64,000 bases of DNA from Bacteroidota bacterium (lineage in GTDB: Bacteria; Bacteroidota; Bacteroidia; Palsa-965), in assembly GCA_003153435.1 (NCBI GenBank), contig PLYR01000020.1, positions 50,304-114,303 on the forward strand, read 5' to 3'. Each line of letters begins with the position of its first letter. Within the stretch, counting starts at the first letter, position 1. Of this stretch, positions 16,750-25,098 are shown one piece after another. A program made the translations under genes and the position numbers. The notes beneath the pieces are model-generated. The model did no database searches. It was not told the DNA's origin and saw nothing but the letters and a program-made list of their open reading frames with translations.

Positions 16750-18735
16750 TCAAATGCACCGGAAGCCCACGATGATGATATCATCTCTTTGGGAGTTTAA
16801 TCCTTTCCAGCGTATGAATTCTGTGTTAAGAAACTCATGTTGTTTTTCAGCAGAAAGTGAAGCAATTCCAGTTAACACTTCCCGCATCCTGTAATTATTG
16901 AATTTCTTTCCCTCTTCCCCTCCTTTTTGATCTGCATATCCATCACTAAAGAGGTAGACCATATCATTTTTATGTAAAGTAATTCTTTCCTGCTGGTAAT
17001 TCATTCCGCTTCTGTAACCTATAGATTTTTTGTCTACAGCGTACTTATTCAGGATGCCGTTGGAAACAATCACCAACTCATTCTTAGCTCCCGCAAAGGT
17101 CAGTTCCCGGGTAGACAGATTCAGTTTTAAAAGCGTGATGTCCATTCCATCCTTGGTCCGGTCAGAATTGTTTTTAAATAGTTTTTCAATAATACGGTTG
17201 TTCATAGCCGTAAGTATCTCTCCGGGCTCCCTCAATTTCTTTTCTTTTAAAGCATATTCAAGCAAATCATAACCAAGAATACTCATCATCGCTCCGGGAA
17301 CTCCATGCCCGGTACAATCCGCTACCGCAATAAAGAGTTGGTCTCCATTTCTAAACCTCCAATAGAAATCACCACTGACCAGGTCTTTTGGTTTATAGAA
17401 TACAAAATTTTCTAATGTTTCCCCAGGCTGAAACAAGATGGCCGGTAGAACAGCCTCCTGTAAACGTTTGGCATATTCCAAGCTGTCCTTTATTTCCTGG
17501 CTTTTAGCAGAAAGAAGTTTGCGTTTTTCGTCTAGATCGTTCTTTTGCGCTGTCAATTTCCGGTTCAAGCTTTGCTTGGCCCTGAAATACAGATAGAGTA
17601 CTATAGAAAGAACCGAAAAGATAAGCAACACGAAGGTGATTATTTTTGACACAATAATCTGCCTGCGAATTCTTTGATCAGACAAGTCTTTATCTCTTCC
17701 AATGAGCTTTAGTTCATCTTCTTTTTTATCAAAGTCAAATTTTGCCTGCATCTCACTCATCCGTTTGTATAGTTCCGCATTGTGGATACTATCGTTTAAG
17801 TAGATATACGAACGACGGTCCACATAAGCCGAATCAATTAATCCCATTGCAGAATCCACCCCTGCTTTCAGGTAAAAAGAAAAGAGAAGAAAACGATAAT
17901 CCTTGGTTATGATTGAGGCTTGAATCGCACTCTTTGCATCACTCAGTGCATGAGTGAGGTCATTTCTGAGAAAATTATTGCTGGCAAGGTTGTAATAAAT
18001 GCTGGGTAAAAAATACTTTCCTCCTAAGCGTAAGTCAAGCTGAAGTGCTTTCTGAAGCCATTCCTGTCCGGTAAGTCTCAGCTCCTTCATGCAATATACA
18101 TTTCCGATGTTCAGATAGCTTTCCATAATAAGAGAAGAATCGCTTTCGACCTTGGCATCATTAAGGGCCTGAGAATAAAAGTAAAGTGCTGAATCCAGAT
18201 TATTTCGGAAGAAGTAAAGATTTCCAAACGAGAGCTCCAGTCTTCGCTTCAAAGAAGTCAGGCGAAATGCCCCAATGTTTTTATAACAAAGCTTATAAAG
18301 CTTACTCGCCATTGAATCGTTTCCCATTCGGAGATACATATCAGCCCTGCCTTTCGTAGCGGAAACTAATTTTTCAGGATTGTGGAGTAGATACTTCTCA
18401 GCCTTTAGGAAGCACTCAAGGCTTTTTTCATCTTCCCTTTTCCAGGAGTAAAGTGACCCTAACAAAGTATATGCCTCTCCAATATGGATCTGATTACTAC
18501 TCTTTTCTGCTTCTAAAAGGGCTGATTTTGCATAAAAAAGACTACTTGTAAAATCTCCTTTTTCTTTGCAAAGTAATGCAAGCTTCATTCTTGCCTCCTG
18601 TCTGATTCCTGAATCCGGATTCAGAGCGAGCCTAAGTTTATAAAAAATAAGACTATCTGCCTTAGCAAGTATAGCCGGCGGAAGACTGAACAGGAGAATT
18701 AAGAGGAGAAATGCCCGAATCATTTTTCGAATCAT
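16750..18735 (-). CDS. TPR-transmembrane-PP2C (SpoIIE-type) serine phosphatase, active-site intact
   Basis: The 661-residue protein has a signal peptide or N-terminal anchor (1-25), then TPR-like helical repeats (about 45-310), a membrane helix (360-384), a coiled-coil linker with the conserved DSLEYAKRLQEAVLP (417-431), and a SpoIIE/RsbU phosphatase domain (about 445-661). Metal-binding acids are present: D456 (VSGDFYW), D473 (ADCTGHGVPG), D598 (FSDGYADQ) and the QRDD pair near the C-terminus. The sensor part would be periplasmic and the phosphatase cytoplasmic. It lies 11 nt after its paralogue (18747-20738), which has a damaged active site, and divergent from siaB/siaC-like genes. By analogy with SiaA it probably dephosphorylates the SiaC-like protein. 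Confidence 0.88.
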   Translation of the reverse strand: MIRKMIRAFLLLILLFSLPPAILAKADSLIFYKLRLALNPDSGIRQEARMKLALLCKEKGDFTSSLFYAKSALLEAEKSSNQIHIGEAYTLLGSLYSWKREDEKSLECFLKAEKYLLHNPEKLVSATKGRADMYLRMGNDSMASKLYKLCYKNIGAFRLTSLKRRLELSFGNLYFFRNNLDSALYFYSQALNDAKVESDSSLIMESYLNIGNVYCMKELRLTGQEWLQKALQLDLRLGGKYFLPSIYYNLASNNFLRNDLTHALSDAKSAIQASIITKDYRFLLFSFYLKAGVDSAMGLIDSAYVDRRSYIYLNDSIHNAELYKRMSEMQAKFDFDKKEDELKLIGRDKDLSDQRIRRQIIVSKIITFVLLIFSVLSIVLYLYFRAKQSLNRKLTAQKNDLDEKRKLLSAKSQEIKDSLEYAKRLQEAVLPAILFQPGETLENFVFYKPKDLVSGDFYWRFRNGDQLFIAVADCTGHGVPGAMMSILGYDLLEYALKEKKLREPGEILTAMNNRIIEKLFKNNSDRTKDGMDITLLKLNLSTRELTFAGAKNELVIVSNGILNKYAVDKKSIGYRSGMNYQQERITLHKNDMVYLFSDGYADQKGGEEGKKFNNYRMREVLTGIASLSAEKQHEFLNTEFIRWKGLNSQRDDIIIVGFRCI

Positions 18736-18746
18736 TATGATTGTCT

Positions 18747-20738
18747 TTAACTAAACTTAACTCCTATCACTAATACATCATCTTGCTGAGGGATGTTATT
18801 TCTCCAATCTTCAAAAACGGTTGACAATTTATTTGCCTGGATATCACACTTTAGTGGAGAAATCTCAGCGAGCATATTCTGAAATTTCAAAGCTGAGAAT
18901 TTCATTCCGTTGACTTTTCCAGACTGGTCATAATAACCTTTCGTAAATAGATAAAGGATATCTCCTTCAAGAAGAAGCTTTGTTTTCTGGTTGAAAGAGG
19001 TTTCCATATTTTCTCCGATTGAAATATCATCTACCTCCAGAACGTAAGAATCAGATCTAGAAACGAGCAGGAGATAGTTTTTTGCACCAGAGTAAACCAG
19101 TTCTTTCGTCTTGAGATTAAACCGGCACAGAGTCAGATCCATACCATCCTTAGTTACTCTTTCCTTATTCGATAATTTTGTAATCATCAACAAATTAAGT
19201 TCATTGAGAATCTGCGCGGGCTCAGTAAGTCCCTTGTCAGACAGAATATACTCCAGCATATCATACCCAAACATACTCATCATTGCACCGGGAATACCAG
19301 TACCTGTGCAATCTACAACAGCAAAAAAAAGATAATCATTGATCAGGTGGCTCCAGTAAAAATTTCCGCTTACGATATCCTTGGGTTGAAAATAAACAAA
19401 CTGATCTTTTACTGCATCACCAGCGAACAGGACCGAAGGAATGACAGCCTCCTGTATCTTTCGGGCGTATCGGAGGCTATCTTCAATCTGCTGGTTCTTA
19501 TCAGAAAGAAGCCTTCTCTTGTATTCAATATCCGTTTTTTGCAACTCCAAAATCTTGTTTGCTTTTAGCTTTATCCTGTAATTACGGTACAAGACAATTG
19601 AGATGAGGGCAAACAAGATTAAGGCCAGGCCGATTAGTAGTGTTACAATTCTTTCTTGCCTTAATTTCTCCGCAGCCAGGTCTTTATCTTTGCTTAACAA
19701 TTTAATTTCATTGTCTTTTTTATTTAAATCAAAACGCGTTTGCATTTCCGCCATCCTTTTAAACATATCTGCGTTGTGCAGACTGTCAGTTAGTGAGATA
19801 TATGAATACTGATCACTAAACGCCTGCATTTTGAGACCGAGGCCTGAATCCACTTTACTGATCAACTGAAGGCAGTACGTGAGATTTCGTTTATCATGAA
19901 CAAGAGCACCCATTTTCATAGATTTAATAATATGCTCCTTTGCATCCTTAAACTGATTCATATCAAATTCAACTCCAGACAGATTATAATTGATTATCGG
20001 AACGGCATCTAGCATTTTAAACTTTTCAGCAAGCCGGAGTGCTTGTAGCAATTCCTCCTTGCCCTTCTTATTATTTTTCATGGTCACATAACAATTCCCC
20101 AGATTATTGTGAATCCTTTCATAAAGTATAGAATCTTTTTCCTGTAACTTTATCAGGAAACATTGTTGGTAGTAGCTGATTGCTGAATCCATTTTCTGTG
20201 GTTCTGCTGTGGCCATCTCGAAATAAACATTGCCGATGTCCAACAAAGCCATTAATGCCAAACGATTGTTATGAAAAGTTTCTGCACTTTTTGCAGCCTG
20301 CAAGAAAAGCGTCAGAGCATGTTTCCAATCGTGATTGAAATAAAACACTTCACCCCTTTGAAGAAGAATCCGTGGTAATTTTTCAGGGTAATGCTGGTAG
20401 TAGCGTTCCGCTCTGTTAAGGCTGAAAAGTGCAGAATCATTCTGCCCTAGATAGCCGTACAAAGATGCCATCTGGGTGAACGCTTCCCCTAATGAAAGTG
20501 AATCGTTTCGTCTTCCGGCAATCTCAATCACTTTTTCGGCATAGAGTCTTGAGGCCTTCGCGTTGGAGCTGCCAGCGTAAAGCTTAAAAAGATGCACATA
20601 AATATTGCAATTTTCCTTTTCGCTGTGGGAATCTTCAAGTCGCTTTTCATAATAAGCGATACTATCCGTCTGGGCCAATCCATTGAAAGAAAGAAGTATT
20701 AATAAGAGGAGAATGGAAAAATTCCTGGCTGATCTCAT
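18747..20738 (-). CDS. TPR-transmembrane-PP2C protein with degenerate active site (probable pseudophosphatase)
   Basis: It has the same layout as its neighbour: signal (1-22), TPR-like repeats (about 45-320), membrane helix (364-386), linker DSLRYARKIQEAVIP (420-434) and PP2C/SpoIIE domain. Key positions differ. VSGD is VSGN (N459), CTGHG is CTGTG (T480) and FTDG is FTKG (K600), whereas D476 and the QQDD pair are kept. Two of the four metal-coordinating acids are therefore lost, although the fold and length are intact with no frameshift. It is probably catalytically dead and may act as a regulator or decoy. It is first in a two-gene operon with the intact phosphatase and divergent from the SiaB/SiaC-like genes. 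Confidence 0.85.
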   Translation of the reverse strand: MRSARNFSILLLLILLSFNGLAQTDSIAYYEKRLEDSHSEKENCNIYVHLFKLYAGSSNAKASRLYAEKVIEIAGRRNDSLSLGEAFTQMASLYGYLGQNDSALFSLNRAERYYQHYPEKLPRILLQRGEVFYFNHDWKHALTLFLQAAKSAETFHNNRLALMALLDIGNVYFEMATAEPQKMDSAISYYQQCFLIKLQEKDSILYERIHNNLGNCYVTMKNNKKGKEELLQALRLAEKFKMLDAVPIINYNLSGVEFDMNQFKDAKEHIIKSMKMGALVHDKRNLTYCLQLISKVDSGLGLKMQAFSDQYSYISLTDSLHNADMFKRMAEMQTRFDLNKKDNEIKLLSKDKDLAAEKLRQERIVTLLIGLALILFALISIVLYRNYRIKLKANKILELQKTDIEYKRRLLSDKNQQIEDSLRYARKIQEAVIPSVLFAGDAVKDQFVYFQPKDIVSGNFYWSHLINDYLFFAVVDCTGTGIPGAMMSMFGYDMLEYILSDKGLTEPAQILNELNLLMITKLSNKERVTKDGMDLTLCRFNLKTKELVYSGAKNYLLLVSRSDSYVLEVDDISIGENMETSFNQKTKLLLEGDILYLFTKGYYDQSGKVNGMKFSALKFQNMLAEISPLKCDIQANKLSTVFEDWRNNIPQQDDVLVIGVKFS

Positions 20739-20824
20739 ATTCTAGTATGAAATAAACTATTCAAGAGTAGGAAAGGGAATACCTCTGCGTAGTTGCAGCT
20801 TATATATCAAATGTCGTTATAAAT

Positions 20825-20842
20825 ATACAAATTAATTTGTAT
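20825..20842. promoter_or_regulatory. 18-bp perfect palindrome in the divergent control region
   Basis: ATACAAATTAATTTGTAT is an uninterrupted 9+9 palindrome, 87 bp before the phosphatase operon and 156 bp before the SiaB-like gene. It has the form of a dimeric repressor or activator site. No factor can be named. Confidence 0.45.
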
Positions 20843-20881
20843 GTTCATGTTTGATGTATTTACTCCTAAATGTCTCTATTA

Positions 20882-20910
20882 TGACCTTTTCATCTTTTTG
20901 ACCTTTTCAT
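20882..20910 (+). repeat. 12-bp direct repeat in the divergent control region
   Basis: TGACCTTTTCAT occurs at 20882-20893 and again at 20899-20910, 17 bp apart start to start. It lies in the 259-bp region between the phosphatase operon and the SiaB-like gene, upstream of the plus-strand promoter. It could be a tandem binding site. Confidence 0.5.
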
Positions 20911-20942
20911 AGTGATATTTGTCAAAATAAAGTTAACTTGTA

Positions 20943-20972
20943 TTTGTAGGACTAAAAAGAATACTAATTTTG
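20943..20972 (+). promoter_or_regulatory. Promoter of the SiaB/SiaC-like operon
   Basis: TTTG (20943-20946), 18 bp, then TAATTTTG (20965-20972) resembles the Bacteroidota -33/-7 pair, with spacing 1-2 bp shorter than usual. It lies 25 bp before ATG 20998, giving a short leader of about 18 nt. Confidence 0.55.
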
Positions 20973-20997
20973 ATACAATATTAAATGATATTGTTTG

Positions 20998-21513
20998 ATG
21001 ACAGACCTATTTCCTAAAGAGATGTATCTCGATTATACGGGTGTTATCGATTTTACGAGGAAGAAAGAGCTTATTACCCGGCTATCCCATTCTCTTCAGG
21101 GAATGGAGATCAATTCAGGAATGCGTAAGCGAATGATTTACGTCCTGGAGGAACTCTTGAGTAACTCTCACGAGTATTATAAAAAAAGAGGATTGCCGGA
21201 TGAGCAAATCACACTTATCCTTGAGCAGAATGAAAATAATGAGCTGGAGATACAACTTTCGAATACCGTTCTGAAGGAAGATTCAGCATCTTTATTAGAA
21301 AAAATAGAATTGATAAACAGTCTTGTAGATGAGCAACTTCAGGATCTATTTGAAAAAGCCATTGTTTCTGATTTAACTAATAACTTTGGAGGAGGATTAG
21401 GCCTGATCAGTATCCGGATGAAGACCGGAGCAGAATTTAGGGTAGATTTGATTGAGAAAAACGAATTTCAAAACATTTTAAATCTCAAAACAACACTAAA
21501 TTTAAATATATGA
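20998..21513 (+). CDS. SiaB-family (DUF6272) protein kinase
   Basis: The 171-residue protein has a GHKL-type ATPase fold. The N-box helix is VLEELLSNSHEYY (E51/E52, N56, H58) and the glycine-rich lid is NFGGGLGLISIRMKTG (about residues 129-144). In Pseudomonas aeruginosa, SiaB is the kinase that phosphorylates SiaC and counters the phosphatase SiaA. This gene overlaps the SiaC-like gene by 4 nt (ATGA), a strong sign of coupled expression, and two SiaA-like PP2C proteins are divergently encoded. I start at ATG 20998; a TTG directly before it is in frame but unneeded. Confidence 0.85.
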   Translation: MTDLFPKEMYLDYTGVIDFTRKKELITRLSHSLQGMEINSGMRKRMIYVLEELLSNSHEYYKKRGLPDEQITLILEQNENNELEIQLSNTVLKEDSASLLEKIELINSLVDEQLQDLFEKAIVSDLTNNFGGGLGLISIRMKTGAEFRVDLIEKNEFQNILNLKTTLNLNI

Positions 21514-21917
21514 ACGCGATTAGCCTTGAGAAGACTGAATTTACACCAAGGGTTATCTTTGACCACGTGAATTTCAAGTTTGAAATCGAAGGAGAATCAA
21601 GCCCGGAAGATGCACGGCATTTTTATGCCCCTCTGCTGAAATGGATTGAAGATTTCGGGAACTATCTTCATTTCCTGTATTCCGACTCCCCCACTGCAAC
21701 AAAGCGGGATATTGTGTTCACATTTCATTTGGATTATGTAACCTCTTCTTCACTTAAAAATCTTTACGACTTGTTAGTGAAAATTGAAAGCCTTAAGAAT
21801 TATACCGATCACCTCCTTATCCGTTGGGTACATGATGCAGATGATGAGGACATGGAAGATAACGGCCACGAATTTTCAAAGATGCTTAAGATTCCTTTCG
21901 AGGTAGTCGGAGCCTGA
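21510..21917 (+). CDS. SiaC-family regulatory phosphoprotein (DUF1987)
   Basis: The 135-residue protein has the DUF1987 signature: FTPRVIFDHVNFKFEIEGES near the start, SPEDARHFYAPLLKWIEDF (about 31-49), and FHLDYVTSSSLKNLYDLL (72-89). The TSSS stretch T78-S81 aligns with the phosphorylated NTSSS segment of SiaC (Thr68 in P. aeruginosa). It is expected to cycle between phosphorylated (by the SiaB-like kinase) and unphosphorylated (by a PP2C) forms and to bind an effector only in one state. In Pseudomonas the effector is the diguanylate cyclase SiaD; no GGDEF gene is in this window, so the target here is unknown. Confidence 0.87.
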   Translation: MNAISLEKTEFTPRVIFDHVNFKFEIEGESSPEDARHFYAPLLKWIEDFGNYLHFLYSDSPTATKRDIVFTFHLDYVTSSSLKNLYDLLVKIESLKNYTDHLLIRWVHDADDEDMEDNGHEFSKMLKIPFEVVGA

Positions 21918-21928
21918 TCAGGCGTACC

Positions 21929-22378
21929 TCAAACTCTAACTTTCATAATGAGCTTTCGGACCGGAGCTGATCCCTCTATCATCAACCCTGGCATGTGAAG
22001 ATCCTCCGGAAAAAAGATTGCGAATCTGCCTGGGTCCAATCTAAAGAATGAGGATTGATCCTTGTACAGCTCATAATCATCTGTTTCATCATAAATTTTA
22101 GTTGGTAATTGTCCATCCTTAGCCGTCACACCAATCATTTCGGAGCCCTTAAGCATATACTGAATATCAATGTATTTTCGGTGAGCTTCCAGAGAACATT
22201 CTTTAACATCCTTGGTTTCGTACTCACTCATAATAGCAATTATATCATCTTCTTCAACTATGTGCTTCCCAGGCGAAAGCTTAGAGAGATCGGTTGCATG
22301 AATATAGTCAAATGCCCGTGATATTCTTTCTCCGATAGCGGCATACATAGTTGAATTTTCAATTTTATCCAGGATCAT
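21929..22378 (-). CDS. YhcH/YjgK/YiaL family (DUF386) cupin protein
   Basis: The 149-residue cupin-like protein carries the family's hallmarks: EAHRKYIDIQYMLKGSEMIGV (residues about 64-85), YDETDDYELY, and the metal/ligand region FFPEDLHMPGL (about 124-134). E64, H66, D70 and H130 are the probable metal ligands. Relatives take part in handling sialic acid or other sugars, and some were named beta-galactosidase subunit beta. There is no sugar-catabolic operon beside it here, so the substrate is open. It converges with the SiaC-like gene, with only 11 bp between them. Confidence 0.88.
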   Translation of the reverse strand: MILDKIENSTMYAAIGERISRAFDYIHATDLSKLSPGKHIVEEDDIIAIMSEYETKDVKECSLEAHRKYIDIQYMLKGSEMIGVTAKDGQLPTKIYDETDDYELYKDQSSFFRLDPGRFAIFFPEDLHMPGLMIEGSAPVRKLIMKVRV

Positions 22379-22432
22379 TGTGATTTGATTTAAATTAATT
22401 AGGTACTCTCAATAGATGAATTTTAAAAAAAC

Positions 22433-22969
22433 TTACTTAAGTGAAACTTCAATAAATCCGAATGGTGTTTCTTTATTCAATTTCTGAGCTTCATCGGGAT
22501 TCAGATACTTAACACTTTTAATGGCCTCTTGTTTCATACTTGAGAGTAAGCTTAGGCGCTCTGCGTATGTTATAAATTTACCGTTCACCAAAAGTGGTAG
22601 CTTAACATAGCTTGGAAAGTCCGGGAATTTATTCTGTCTGACAAGCATGGTGTCTATGATCGCTTCAATCGGAAAGGCTTTGGTATTGATTAGCATCAAA
22701 GGTTTCTTAGATTTCACTCCGAGCAATTTAACATCTTCCATATTGCCAACGTACGCTACCTCCTTAAACGGTTCATTCACTGGGTAATTTTTCTCAATAT
22801 AAAGGCCATCCAGAACCCGTGTATAATTGGTATCTTTTACATTAGCCATACGGCTATGATCGGGCAAGTCAATCACTACGAGTGAATTTGCAGGTATAAC
22901 AGGATTCTGGCCAACGACTCCTTGAGCTAGACAAATAAGCCCTCCGTAGATAAAAAATCTTACCCGCAT
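22433..22969 (-). CDS. Small exported protein of unknown function with a plug-like C-terminus
   Basis: The 178-residue protein starts with a signal peptide (RFFIYGGLICLAQGVVGQN). The rest reads PVIPANSLVVIDLPDHSR...LLGVKSKKPLMLIN...LLVNGKFITYAERLSLL...IKSVKYLNPDEAQKLNKETPFGFIEVSLK. The ending 'IKSVKYLNPDEAQKL..PFGFIEVSL' recalls the closing strand of TonB plug domains, where a gene-name-like 'G.I.ITTK' strand follows. It may be a free-standing plug-like or secretin-and-TonB short domain protein; this is only a resemblance. A -7-like TAATTTTG is found on the minus strand at 23039-23032. Confidence 0.65.
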   Translation of the reverse strand: MRVRFFIYGGLICLAQGVVGQNPVIPANSLVVIDLPDHSRMANVKDTNYTRVLDGLYIEKNYPVNEPFKEVAYVGNMEDVKLLGVKSKKPLMLINTKAFPIEAIIDTMLVRQNKFPDFPSYVKLPLLVNGKFITYAERLSLLSSMKQEAIKSVKYLNPDEAQKLNKETPFGFIEVSLK

Positions 22970-23081
22970 ATTCTAATAGATGACTACAATTTACAAAATT
23001 CGTCCCAGGATTTACTTTATTTCGTGTATGGCAAAATTACGAATAAAAAGTTCAGATCGAAAAGGACAATAGAAGCCGAAA

Positions 23082-23113
23082 AAGGCCTGCAATCAGTTCA
23101 GATTGCAGGCCTT
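23082..23113 (-). terminator. Intrinsic terminator of the 23152-24876 gene
   Basis: A 13-bp perfect stem (AAGGCCTGCAATC, 23082-23094, with GATTGCAGGCCTT, 23101-23113) has a 6-nt loop. Read on the minus strand, the stem ends in a T-run (complement of the A's at 23079-23083), 38 bp after the stop of the T9SS gene. Confidence 0.88.
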
Positions 23114-23151
23114 CCATAATCATTTACAAATATTTCGGCGGAAGAGAGTAA

Positions 23152-24876
23152 TTAGTGCTGAACAACAAGTTTGTTTTTCATTACACTTTGACCATTCACA
23201 AGCAAATCTGAAAAGTAAGCTCCTGACGCAATATCAGAAGTGTTCACAGTTGTTGTCATATGGTCACCGCTCAACAGTTGCTGGCTAGAGATTACTCTTC
23301 CGGTCATATCGATTATTGTCAGAATTGCATTGTCATTTTGTGCAACAGAGTATTCGATAGTAACCGCTTCATTGGCCGGGTTTGGATAGAGACGAAAATC
23401 AGCAGAAGAACTGGCAGGAGTAACAGCTTGTGCCATACGGAAAGGCAGGTCACATCCATCAAGAAGGTTTTCTTCCTGCTCAATTTCTTCAAGCCGGATA
23501 GGAGTTTTGAAGAACAGAACAGAAGTAACAGCACTTGCGAGTGATGGTGCTGGAAAATCAAATACCGATAATGTATCTGGAACATCACATTTTCCATTGC
23601 CCATAGCATCGGCTGTGGTGAGCCAATTATAATTTAGTCCTGCAGGAGAACCAGCCCATGGCAAAGGGAATTTGTGGCTTCCAACAGAAACAAGGCTCAT
23701 TTCATCAGCACCCTTATTAATATTATTAAATAAGGAGGTGCTGAAAGGTATATTATAGGAATGAACCAAACCAAGCATAGCGGGATCGGTTGGGTCGATA
23801 GCAAACAAATTTGCTTCAACTCCCATAGCTTTAGGAGAAAGTGGGTTGTTTCCTACCACAGCTAAAGAAGAAGCTGCTGGGAGGAAAGTAATCCCTTTAA
23901 GATCAAAATATTTTTCAATCACATTCACATCAGCTCTGCTACCTGTACGGGCATCAACAATGGTATATGCTGGTTGTCTATCGTACCGATTTCCGTCTAG
24001 AACACCGGAAATGGTTCCTCCGATTGCAATTTGAGTGTTAAATCCATTTGGAAGTAATGTTGCATCAATTGCGGTATGGGCAACTCCAAAATAACCAATG
24101 GTGCGTGTATAGATAAGTGAACCGGTATTAGTGGTACGGGTGAGCATGAGCTGAACTTCACTTCCGATAATGGTCTTGATTCTGGAAGTTCCAACAAGCA
24201 GGTAACTTTTCTCAGGAGCATCATAAACAATTGCTGCTGGTTGGTCATCACTCTTTTCAAAACCGTCATAATTGCGTGTAAAGAGAATGGTTCCTGTGCT
24301 AGCATCAATAGCAATTAATTGCAGATCGGCATTGGTTGAACTAGCACTGGCTCCAAGCGTGCTGCGCTGAAGAACAAGAAACCGGTTAAGGTGATGATCA
24401 TAAGCCAAAGCTGCTGCCTCTTCATTCCCAACTTCAGTCTTCCATAGCACTTTTCCTTCTTCATCAGTCCGGATAAGTACACTTTGCTGAGGCTTTGCAT
24501 CGGTAAAAGCGAGTATACCATATCCGGCTTCACGAGCATTCGTAGCTTCGACCAATCCATGAACCGCTACAGAAGTTAAAGGTGTTGGGGAATTAAGCAG
24601 GTATGTTTTATGAAATAATGGTGTACCATCTAAGGCATACTTTGAAAGTGCCACAGAAGATCTTTCAGAAAGGCTGCTGGCATAAGAGACTCCAGCGACA
24701 ACATAAGTTGGATCAGGTCTTCTCTCCGTTACCTGGGCAGTTATTACCTTTTCTCCATAGCTATGGTCAGCTGGAAAACCGCTGATGTGGTAAAAATTGT
24801 TCAAAAGCTGAGCATTTGAACCTAGTCCCGCGAGGCAAAGGGACGCGGCTAGGGTGAATTTAGAAAGTGTTTTCAT
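23152..24876 (-). CDS. Large secreted protein with T9SS sorting domain
   Basis: The 574-residue protein has a signal peptide (KTLSKFTLAASLCLAGLGSNA) and a type A T9SS C-terminal domain (residues about 490-574: RLYPNPANEAVTIEYSVAQ, GAYFSDLLVNGQ, NKLVVQH). The body contains repeated strand patterns such as YVVAGVSYASS, GKVLWKTEVG, LQLIAIDASTG, KSYLLVGTSRI, SLAVVGNNPLS. These suggest a beta-propeller-like, possibly ligand- or surface-binding, domain. No catalytic motif is visible. It has its own promoter (24978-25009) and terminator (23082-23113), so it is monocistronic. Confidence 0.85.
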   Translation of the reverse strand: MKTLSKFTLAASLCLAGLGSNAQLLNNFYHISGFPADHSYGEKVITAQVTERRPDPTYVVAGVSYASSLSERSSVALSKYALDGTPLFHKTYLLNSPTPLTSVAVHGLVEATNAREAGYGILAFTDAKPQQSVLIRTDEEGKVLWKTEVGNEEAAALAYDHHLNRFLVLQRSTLGASASSTNADLQLIAIDASTGTILFTRNYDGFEKSDDQPAAIVYDAPEKSYLLVGTSRIKTIIGSEVQLMLTRTTNTGSLIYTRTIGYFGVAHTAIDATLLPNGFNTQIAIGGTISGVLDGNRYDRQPAYTIVDARTGSRADVNVIEKYFDLKGITFLPAASSLAVVGNNPLSPKAMGVEANLFAIDPTDPAMLGLVHSYNIPFSTSLFNNINKGADEMSLVSVGSHKFPLPWAGSPAGLNYNWLTTADAMGNGKCDVPDTLSVFDFPAPSLASAVTSVLFFKTPIRLEEIEQEENLLDGCDLPFRMAQAVTPASSSADFRLYPNPANEAVTIEYSVAQNDNAILTIIDMTGRVISSQQLLSGDHMTTTVNTSDIASGAYFSDLLVNGQSVMKNKLVVQH

Positions 24877-24977
24877 TTTACTTTTTTTTAGAGTTAAATT
24901 GTCTTCATTTATTTATTTTACCTCTTCCGCCGAAGAGCAAATGATTTCTTTTTAAATATTCTTTTTTTAATACATGA

Positions 24978-25009
24978 CAAATGTATATCCAACGAAAGCT
25001 ATTGTCAAG
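24978..25009 (-). promoter_or_regulatory. Promoter of the 23152-24876 T9SS gene
   Basis: On the minus strand, CTTG (25009-25006; TTG core) and TACATTTG (24985-24978) are 20 bp apart, matching the Bacteroidota -33/-7 rule. The leader would be about 95 nt, longer than for other genes in this window. No further structure was seen in the leader. Confidence 0.65.
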
Positions 25010-25098
25010 TAATGGGAGAGTATTGCTTGAAAAATACGTATAAGTACTTATTATAATTATCCGCTTTACGTATCTATACGGATAAAAAGAGGCGGGAA

